40,850 bases of DNA from an uncultured Alphaproteobacteria bacterium (GTDB lineage Bacteria; Pseudomonadota; Alphaproteobacteria; Rhodobacterales; Rhodobacteraceae), in the NCBI GenBank assembly GCA_902541695.1, contig CACBRT010000008.1, positions 1-40,850 of the forward strand, written 5' to 3'. Below the pieces are notes generated by a model, which was not told where the DNA came from, did no database searches, and saw nothing but the letters and a program-made list of their open reading frames with translations. Within the stretch, counting starts at the first letter, position 1; every line of letters starts with the position of its first letter. Position numbers and translations under genes: made by a program. Shown here one piece after another: positions 35,369-40,850 of the stretch.

Positions 35369-36361
35369 ATGAAGTTTCTTCTAAAAACAGCACTTTCCCT
35401 TACATTGGCGGTCAGTGCAACAACTGTCTTTGCAGCATGCGACTCAGGTGAAATAAATATCAAATTTAGCCACGTAACTAACACTGACAAACATCCTAAG
35501 GGAATAGCTGCAACACTTTTAAGTGAGCGTGTGAATAAAGAGATGAATGGCAAGGCTTGCATGGAGGTCTTCCCAAATTCAACCCTATATGACGACAACA
35601 AGGTTCTTGAAGCTCTCCTTCAAGGTGACGTTCAGCTAGCAGCACCGTCACTCTCTAAGTTTGAGAAGTTCACTAAACAGTTTCGTATTTTCGACTTACC
35701 TTTCATGTTCGAAAATATTGAAGCAGTAGATGCATTTCAATCTTCAGAATCAGGCCAGAACTTGCTAGACAGCATGCAGCGCCGTGGCCTTCAAGGATTG
35801 ACGTTTTGGCATAATGGAATGAAACAAATGTCTGCGAATGTACCATTGATTTCACCATCAGATGCTAATGGTTTAAAATTTAGAGTTATGTCATCAGATG
35901 TTCTAGTAGCTCAAATGAAAGCAATCGGTGGGGCCCCACAAAAAATGGCATTCTCTGAAGTATATGGTGGCCTTCAGCAAGGTGTTGTAGATGGGCAAGA
36001 AAATACATGGTCTAACATCTATGGTAAGAAATTTTTTGAAGTACAGGATGGTGTTACTGAAACTAACCACGGGATAATTGATTATTTGGTTGTAACAAGT
36101 GTTGATTGGTTAGAAAGTCTTGATACAGATATTCGTGATCAGTTCTTAACAATTTTGAAAGAAGTCACAGAACTGCGAAATGCTGAGTCCTTTGCTGTCA
36201 ATCAGGCGAATAGACAGGCTATTATTGATGCAGGTGGTACTATAAGAACATTAAGTCCAGCAGAGCGTCAAGCTTGGGTTGATGTGATGAAACCAGTATG
36301 GAGTCAATTTTCTGATGATGTTGGTCAGGATATGATTGACGCTGCACAAGCCCTAAATTAG
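35369..36361 (+). CDS. dctP: TRAP transporter substrate-binding protein DctP
   Basis: Periplasmic solute receptor of 330 residues: signal peptide 1-22 (FLLKTALSLTLAVSATTVFA), then the DctP fold with FSHVTNTDKHPKG, the long helix region, and the ligand part LKFRVMSSDVLVAQMKAIGG (carboxylate-clamping Arg) with KMAFSEVYGGLQQGVVDGQENTWSNIYGKKFFEVQ, the hallmark of C4-dicarboxylate-type DctP receptors. The most likely ligands are malate, succinate or fumarate, or a small organic acid; a haloacid link is suggested only by the divergent hydrolase. AAGGAG precedes the ATG. It heads a dctPQM operon. Confidence 0.9.
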   Translation: MKFLLKTALSLTLAVSATTVFAACDSGEINIKFSHVTNTDKHPKGIAATLLSERVNKEMNGKACMEVFPNSTLYDDNKVLEALLQGDVQLAAPSLSKFEKFTKQFRIFDLPFMFENIEAVDAFQSSESGQNLLDSMQRRGLQGLTFWHNGMKQMSANVPLISPSDANGLKFRVMSSDVLVAQMKAIGGAPQKMAFSEVYGGLQQGVVDGQENTWSNIYGKKFFEVQDGVTETNHGIIDYLVVTSVDWLESLDTDIRDQFLTILKEVTELRNAESFAVNQANRQAIIDAGGTIRTLSPAERQAWVDVMKPVWSQFSDDVGQDMIDAAQALN

Positions 36362-36422
36362 GGAAAGTTCAACCTATCTGGAGGTGGATTTGCTACCTCC
36401 AGAAAAGTTTAGAAGGTCCGAT

Positions 36423-37097
36423 ATGGATCACTCAAAATCCTTCATAGACCGAATTGAAGAAATGCTTATTGCAGGTATTCTCGGTCTTATGACATTGATC
36501 ACATTTGCAAATGTCATAACTCGTTATGGTTTCAATAAGAATGTACTTTGGGCATTAGAATTGACTGTATTTCTTTTTGGTTGGCTCGTACTTCTTGGCG
36601 CTTCTTATGCAGTAAAGAAAAGTTCTCACCTAGGTGTTGATATAATAATAAACATTTTGACTCCTAAACCTCGCCGTATTTTGGGGCTTATTTCTGTATT
36701 TGTATGCATCGCGTTCAGTTTATTAATGCTGAAAGGCGCATGGGACTATTGGGCTAATTTTGCTAATCTTCCTGGTACTAAGGGACGTTGGTTTCCCCTA
36801 GGTTTTGAGGAAAAGTATCGCCATAAAGGCTGGTATGAGGTAAACGATATACCACATCCTGCTATATTGGGATGGATGGAAAGTGTATTTAATGAAGGTG
36901 AAGAATATGAGAAAATCCCACGGTTAATTCCTTATTTTGTTTTACCTTTGTCAATGGCATTGATGCTTTTTCGGTTTTTTCAAGCAGCATTAGCTCTCTT
37001 GGTAGGTAAAACAGATCGTTTGATAGCTAACCACGAAGTGGAAAATGAAGTCCAAAAAAAAAGTGACGAATTGCTGGAGAAAAATAGATGGAGGTAG
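36423..37097 (+). CDS. dctQ: TRAP transporter small permease DctQ
   Basis: A 224-residue membrane protein with the four-helix DctQ core: FIDRIEEMLIAGILGLMTLITFANVITRYGF, then WALELTVFLFGWLVLLGASYAVKKSSHLGVDII and the helix ending SLLMLKGAWDYW. A soluble insert of about 50 residues (FANLPGTKGRWFPLGFEEKYRHKG, to about 165) lies before the last helix and is longer than in E. coli-type DctQ. The ATG at 36423 is preferred over an in-frame GTG at 36384 because AGAAGG sits six bases before it. It overlaps dctM by ten bases. Confidence 0.88.
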   Translation: MDHSKSFIDRIEEMLIAGILGLMTLITFANVITRYGFNKNVLWALELTVFLFGWLVLLGASYAVKKSSHLGVDIIINILTPKPRRILGLISVFVCIAFSLLMLKGAWDYWANFANLPGTKGRWFPLGFEEKYRHKGWYEVNDIPHPAILGWMESVFNEGEEYEKIPRLIPYFVLPLSMALMLFRFFQAALALLVGKTDRLIANHEVENEVQKKSDELLEKNRWR

Positions 37098-38494
37098 CAC
37101 TACTCTTTTTCCTGGTGATTGGCTTGCTTATTATCGGAGTGCCAATAGCAATATCTCTTGGTATGTCCTCAGTTCTTTTTTTATTAGTATTTTCCGACAG
37201 TTCATTGGCGTCTATTGCCCAAACACTTTTCAGTGCTTTTGAAGGACATTATACCTTACTTGCTATTCCATTTTTTATTCTAGCATCAGCGTTTATGACT
37301 ACTGGTGGGGTTGCAAAAAGGATCATAAGATTTTCAATTGCATGCGTAGGTCACTTGCCAGGAGGCTTGGCAATTGCTGGAGTTTTTGCGTGTATGTTAT
37401 TTGCTGCACTTTCAGGTTCATCACCAGCAACAGTGGTTGCTATAGGTACAATAGTCATTGGAGGTATGGTTCAGGTTGGATATTCAAAAGAATTCGCTGC
37501 AGGCATTATATGTAATGCAGGTACGTTAGGGATCCTAATTCCTCCATCTATAGTGATGGTTGTATATGCAGCTTCAGTTGAAGTTTCAGTTGGAAGGATG
37601 TTCCTTGCTGGTGTAATTCCGGGACTTCTTGCTGGTTTTATGCTAATGACAACCATTTATATAGTAGCTAAGATCAAAAACCTTCCCAAGGAAAAGTGGA
37701 AAGGTTGGAGAGAAATTTTAGTTTCAGGTCGTGAAGCAGGTTGGGGTCTTTTTCTAATAGTTATTATTCTTGGGGGTATTTATGGTGGTATATTTACGCC
37801 TACAGAGGCAGCAGCAGTTGCTGCAGTCTATGCTTTCTTCATAGCTAATTTTATATATAAGGATATGGGACCACTATCTGAGAACTACAACCTGCAACTT
37901 TCAGATACATTTGTTGAGGAACCAAGTAAAAAATCTTTTTTTCTAAAACCTTGGACGCTGGTGACGGCATTCTTTCATCAAGATACAAAAAAAACATTAT
38001 TGGATGCTGGTAAGCTTACGGTAACACTTTTATTTATAATAGCAAACGCTCTCATTCTTAAGCATGTACTGACAAATGAACAAGTTCCACAGCAAGTTGC
38101 AAGCGCAATGTTATCAGCAGGCTTTGGACCAATCATGTTTCTAGTTATAGTTAACGTCATCCTACTTATTGGTGGACAGTTTATGGAGCCTTCGGGTTTA
38201 CTCGTTATTGTTGCACCGTTAGTTTTTCCAATCGCTATAGAATTGGGAATCGACCCAATTCATTTAGGTATTATTATGGTCGTGAATATGGAAATTGGAA
38301 TGATTACTCCACCTGTTGGTTTGAATCTTTTTGTAACCTCTGGTGTTGCTGGAATGCCTATATTGTCAGTGGTGAGAGCGGCCCTACCATTTCTATGTGT
38401 ATTATTTATTTTTTTAATTCTAGTGACATATGTGCCATGGATTTCGACATTCCTCCCAAATATGATCATGGGGCCAGAAATAATTCTAAAATAG
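37088..38494 (+). CDS. dctM: TRAP transporter large permease DctM
   Basis: A 468-residue permease, about 40 longer than the usual DctM, with 12 or more transmembrane segments. Family motifs include ALSGSSPATVVAIGTIVIGGM, FAAGIICNAGTLGILIPPSIVMVVYA, GVFTPTEAAAVAAVYAF-type (here GIFTPTEAAAVAAVYAF) and IGMITPPVGLNLFVTSGVAGM near the C-terminus. The extra length is a hydrophilic stretch around 255-300 (KDMGPLSENYNLQLSD and following) between helices. Its ATG lies inside the end of dctQ, preceded by GGAG, so the two are translationally coupled. It completes the Na+-driven TRAP system. Confidence 0.92.
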   Translation: MEVALLFFLVIGLLIIGVPIAISLGMSSVLFLLVFSDSSLASIAQTLFSAFEGHYTLLAIPFFILASAFMTTGGVAKRIIRFSIACVGHLPGGLAIAGVFACMLFAALSGSSPATVVAIGTIVIGGMVQVGYSKEFAAGIICNAGTLGILIPPSIVMVVYAASVEVSVGRMFLAGVIPGLLAGFMLMTTIYIVAKIKNLPKEKWKGWREILVSGREAGWGLFLIVIILGGIYGGIFTPTEAAAVAAVYAFFIANFIYKDMGPLSENYNLQLSDTFVEEPSKKSFFLKPWTLVTAFFHQDTKKTLLDAGKLTVTLLFIIANALILKHVLTNEQVPQQVASAMLSAGFGPIMFLVIVNVILLIGGQFMEPSGLLVIVAPLVFPIAIELGIDPIHLGIIMVVNMEIGMITPPVGLNLFVTSGVAGMPILSVVRAALPFLCVLFIFLILVTYVPWISTFLPNMIMGPEIILK

Positions 38495-38650
38495 GCACAT
38501 TTTATGTTTACTAGAAACTTAATCTAATCTTAAAAAAATTGAGAGAAATGCAATTTATTGTAACCGATTAAATACGTTATTTTTTAATTAATGACTATTG
38601 TTACTATCAGAGATTGTTAAGAAAAAATTAAGATAAAGAAAGGATTTAGA

Positions 38651-39412
38651 TTAAATAAACGCTTTTCTAATGAGATTAATTGAAGCAATTAAAATCATAA
38701 TTAAAGTAATAATTTTAAAAGTAGTATGGTTGATTTTATTTCTAATTATTGAACCAATGAATAAACCAATGATACATAAAGGAACTAGTGCCAAAGATAA
38801 AGAAACTATATATAAGTTCAAAATACCTGAATATAAATGACCAATAAGTAATAAAACGCTTCCAAAACTATACATTATACCTTGAACTTTAATTTGTTCG
38901 TTTTTTTCAATTTTTAATGATGTTAAATATGATACAGTTAATGGCCCCCATATTCCTGAAATCCCGCCTAAAAAACCATTTATTGACCCTATAATAATTG
39001 TCAAAAAATTATTTTTTGTTAATTTTAATTCATATCCCAAAATTTGTGAAAATGTATAAACAAAAAGTACTATTCCTATAAACCCCATTATTAATTCAGT
39101 GGCTAATATTACATATATTTGACTGCTTATAACCAAAAAAAAACTAGAGAAAAATAAGTAAATTTTATAATTACTAATTGTTCTATAAAAACTAGATTTG
39201 CTTGTAGTGAATGATTGTATGAGATTAGTAAAAATAGTTGGTAATATTAAACTTGCTAAAGCTTGTTCGATTGATATTAAAATACTCAACCCACTTATTA
39301 AAATCATTGGTAAAGCAAAACCAACAATTCCTTTAACAATTCCAGCAATCAAGCCTATTGAAAATATTATTATTAATGTAGTAGGGTCGTTTATCAGAAG
39401 ATAAGTAAACAT
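38651..39412 (-). CDS. TauE/SafE-family membrane permease
   Basis: A 253-residue polytopic membrane protein with about eight hydrophobic segments. The family's duplicated motif is seen: IGLIAGIVKGIVGFALPMIL in the first half and IIGSINGFLGGISGIWGPLTVSYL in the second. Members export or import sulfite, sulfoacetate and other small organosulfur or organic anions; the substrate here is unknown. The ATG at 39412 was chosen over an in-frame TTG at 39475 because the homologous part starts there; neither has a good Shine-Dalgarno. It is more AT-rich than the TRAP genes and so does not seem part of that cassette. Confidence 0.82.
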   Translation of the reverse strand: MFTYLLINDPTTLIIIFSIGLIAGIVKGIVGFALPMILISGLSILISIEQALASLILPTIFTNLIQSFTTSKSSFYRTISNYKIYLFFSSFFLVISSQIYVILATELIMGFIGIVLFVYTFSQILGYELKLTKNNFLTIIIGSINGFLGGISGIWGPLTVSYLTSLKIEKNEQIKVQGIMYSFGSVLLLIGHLYSGILNLYIVSLSLALVPLCIIGLFIGSIIRNKINHTTFKIITLIMILIASINLIRKAFI

Positions 39413-39668
39413 TTTAAAAATATTTAATAAATCATAATTACTAAAAACCTTTACATGATTTATTTTTCTATTCAATATTTATGATTATAATTAATAACAA
39501 AGTAGCAAAACAATAAAACTTATTAGTTCTTCAAAAACTTTAGTTTTAGGGTATTTACCTTTAAAGTGTTTATATCTTTATAAATATAATATAATTCTAA
39601 CACAATTCTATCTTTAAGAAAATTATATATTTAAATAGCTAAATAGACTTTTATGTAATGTATTTATT

Positions 39669-39697
39669 TGGCTGGAGTGGTAGGTTTCGAACCTATC
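39669..39697 (-). other. tRNA 3'-end fragment, probably tRNA-Gln (candidate attachment-site remnant)
   Basis: On the minus strand the 29 bases read GATAGGTTCGAAACCTACC ACTCCAGCCA: a T arm with the loop TTCGAAA and four of five stem pairs, then a 7-base 3' acceptor strand (CACTCCA), discriminator G and CCA. An A72-G73 end implies U1 in the acceptor stem, which points to tRNA-Gln. No anticodon or D arm lies upstream, so it is not a working gene. Such 3' tails are left where integrative elements enter tRNA genes. Confidence 0.6.
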
Positions 39698-39748
39698 TTA
39701 AACAAAACCAAAAAATGATATAAACCACTATCATGTTTCTCATGTCTT

Positions 39749-39788
39749 TCAAAATGAGGAATTTATATTATCACCTTTCTCATTTTGA
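39749..39788. repeat. 10-base inverted repeat beside the tRNA fragment
   Basis: TCAAAATGAG (39749-39758) and CTCATTTTGA (39779-39788) are perfect inverted copies separated by 20 bases, between the tRNA fragment and the recombinase pseudogene. They could be an integrase arm site or a degraded terminator; in this AT-rich stretch chance is possible. Confidence 0.4.
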
Positions 39789-39833
39789 TTTATATTCTCA
39801 GTAATTTCTATATTGTTTTTGTTTTTTTCATAG

Positions 39834-40025
39834 TCATTTTAAGTCTATTGAAACATTTTGTAGTTTTCTTTTACTTTCTAATTTAAGTGGGTTTTTAATA
39901 TCTTAAGTTACAGCTGCTAAACTATGATCCAATCTTTCACTTATAGTTAATATGTCAAAATCTGAATCAAATAAATCAGTTGCTTAAGTATGAGTAATTG
40001 TATTATAACTTATATGCTTAAGTGA
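39834..40025 (-). pseudogene. Decayed tyrosine recombinase (integrase) C-terminus
   Basis: One frame reads ISYNTITHT-stop-ATDLFDSDFDILTISERLDHS, then LAAVT-stop-DIKNPLKLESKRKLQNVSIDL and a final stop. This aligns by eye with the active-site region of tyrosine recombinases (YHDLRHTHAT ... TISERLGHSS-AVTLDIY). The Box II arginine has become Thr, the HTH histidine and a Leu codon have become TAA, and the ERLGH glycine is Asp, so it is inactive. The upstream catalytic part is not recognisable. It runs toward the tRNA fragment 137 bases away, the usual arrangement at the end of an integrated element. Confidence 0.72.
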
Positions 40026-40205
40026 CGACTACTTCTTTATAATAAGATATCTTTTTTATATAACTTTTGTTTGGTAGTCTAAAATTATCAGATAAAATGT
40101 TTGTACTTTATCAAAATTTGTAAATAAAAGTTAATAAATTTCTTATAGACCCATAAATAGGGTTAATACTTTTAAAAAAAAGAAACAAAGCTTTAATAAA
40201 ATTTA

Positions 40206-40733
40206 TTATTTAGATGATAATCGTAAAGAAAAATTAGCTTTCCAATCTCCAATTTCCAATCTGGTTTGCAGTTTCTCATCAAGTGGTTTGAAATTATGTT
40301 TGGATTTTTTTGAAATGTTAATGAATTCCCCATTTTTAAAATCTACTTGTAAGTCGTCACCATCTTCAACTAATTCTGTAACTCCAGGGCAATTAGGTAA
40401 AAAAGGTAAACCTGCATTAATTGCATTTCTAAAACTTCCACGTGGAATTGACTCAACTACTAATCCAAGTTTTTTACCAACTATACCTAGAAAACCTTGT
40501 ATATGTGGGTTTCCTTGTGCAAATCTTTTTCCGGCTACTATAATATCACCAGGTCTAACTTTATTATGAAAATCTTTATCAATACCAGACATTAAATAAT
40601 TCTTTAAAATTTCGGGATTTAATTCTCTTTCTATAGCAAATCTTAGTGGCATTATATCTCCGTCAATTCCTAAATTATTGCCAAACTTCCAACATTTCCC
40701 TGAATATTTCCACTTGAATTGCATTTCAAACAT
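40206..40733 (-). CDS. Aconitase-superfamily small subunit (LeuD/DmdB-like), atypical substrate loop
   Basis: A 175-residue swivel-domain protein of the kind that forms the small subunit of isopropylmalate-type hydro-lyases. It has GNNLGIDGDIMPLRF in place of the usual GDNIDTDxIIP start, VRPGDIIVAGKRFAQG, ESIPRGSFRNAINAGLPFLPN (the family's FRNAxNxGL) and GDDLQVDFKNGEF. The loop that normally reads CGSSREHA, whose Ser and Arg bind the substrate carboxylate, is GNPHIQGF here. The substrate is therefore probably not isopropylmalate. It begins two bases after the large-subunit stop codon. Confidence 0.72.
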   Translation of the reverse strand: MFEMQFKWKYSGKCWKFGNNLGIDGDIMPLRFAIERELNPEILKNYLMSGIDKDFHNKVRPGDIIVAGKRFAQGNPHIQGFLGIVGKKLGLVVESIPRGSFRNAINAGLPFLPNCPGVTELVEDGDDLQVDFKNGEFINISKKSKHNFKPLDEKLQTRLEIGDWKANFSLRLSSK

Positions 40734-40735
40734 TC

Positions 40736-40850
40736 TTATTTAATTTTTCTTGGATCAGAAATTTCACCATTAATGGCAGAAGCAGCTACCGTAGCAGCAC
40801 TACCAAGAAATATTTTTGCATCAACTGCTCCTAATCTTCCATAGTCATTC
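40736..40850 (-). CDS. Aconitase-superfamily large subunit, C-terminal end only
   Basis: The last 37 residues of a gene entering from the right edge: NDYGRLGAVDAKIFLGSAATVAASAINGEISDPRKIK and stop. This matches the closing segment of LeuC/aconitase-type large subunits (GRxGSxxAxIYLxSPATVAASAxxGxIxDPR). The [4Fe-4S] cysteines are outside the window. It is followed two bases later by the small-subunit gene, forming a translationally coupled heterodimeric hydro-lyase. Confidence 0.75.
   Translation of the reverse strand, partial: NDYGRLGAVDAKIFLGSAATVAASAINGEISDPRKIK

Larger units (their letters stand above)
39413..40205. other. Gene-free stretch with mobile-element scar
   Basis: About 790 AT-rich bases without an intact gene. 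It contains, from left to right, a tRNA 3'-end fragment (39669), a 10-base inverted repeat (39749/39779) and a recombinase pseudogene (39834-40025), all read leftwards. The remaining sequence, 39476-39660 and 40030-40205, shows nothing I can identify. Confidence 0.7.

Overview
The window is an AT-rich chromosomal segment, most likely from a marine alphaproteobacterium with a small, low-GC genome. The pointers are an NDUFS4-like Complex I accessory gene, a class I lysyl-tRNA synthetase, the order leuA-mreB-mreC-mreD-mrdA-rodA, a DUF4864 secreted protein, a tripartite TRAP transporter and a valine-degradation cluster. The lineage (AEGEAN-169, SAR116 or HIMB59-like groups are candidates) is inference; there is no rRNA or other phylogenetic marker here to settle it.

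Layout. 1-2564: end of a valine catabolic operon (isobutyryl-CoA dehydrogenase, 3-hydroxyisobutyryl-CoA hydrolase, 3-hydroxyisobutyrate dehydrogenase). 2566-6972: methyltransferase, class III aminotransferase, Na+/Ca2+ exchanger, a class III adenylate cyclase and a tiny stand-alone ClpX-type zinc finger. 7089-17852: housekeeping block with tRNA-Arg(UCU), NDUFS4-like protein, uvrB, class I lysS, TerB-like protein, nadD, ettA, gltX and nadE. 18063-29132: a secreted protein made almost wholly of MORN repeats, leuA, the rod-shape/elongasome operon mreBCD-mrdA-rodA, a GhrA-like reductase and nhaA.

29133-31818 is a hairpin-rich accessory stretch with a 45-residue DUF2256 zinc protein, a strong intrinsic terminator, an ICMT-like membrane methyltransferase and two small secreted proteins of unknown function. 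31819-34233 is a compact signalling operon: two flavin split-barrel (PPOX-like) proteins followed by a GAF-adenylate cyclase that is a paralogue of the cyclase at 5774. 34257-38494 is a visibly less AT-rich cassette with strong Shine-Dalgarno sites: a fluoroacetate/haloacetate dehalogenase-like hydrolase divergent from a complete dctPQM TRAP transporter. 38651-40850 holds a TauE/SafE permease, a decayed integrative-element end (3' tail of a tRNA, probably Gln, plus a tyrosine-recombinase pseudogene with internal stops) and an unusual aconitase-superfamily hydro-lyase pair whose small subunit lacks the usual GSSRE substrate loop.

No CRISPR array, intact insertion sequence or prophage was seen. 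The most interesting points are the integrase/tRNA scar, the atypical hydro-lyase, the flavoprotein-GAF-cyclase operon, the haloacid-hydrolase/TRAP cassette, the hairpin cluster at 29150-29770 and the orphan ClpX zinc finger.
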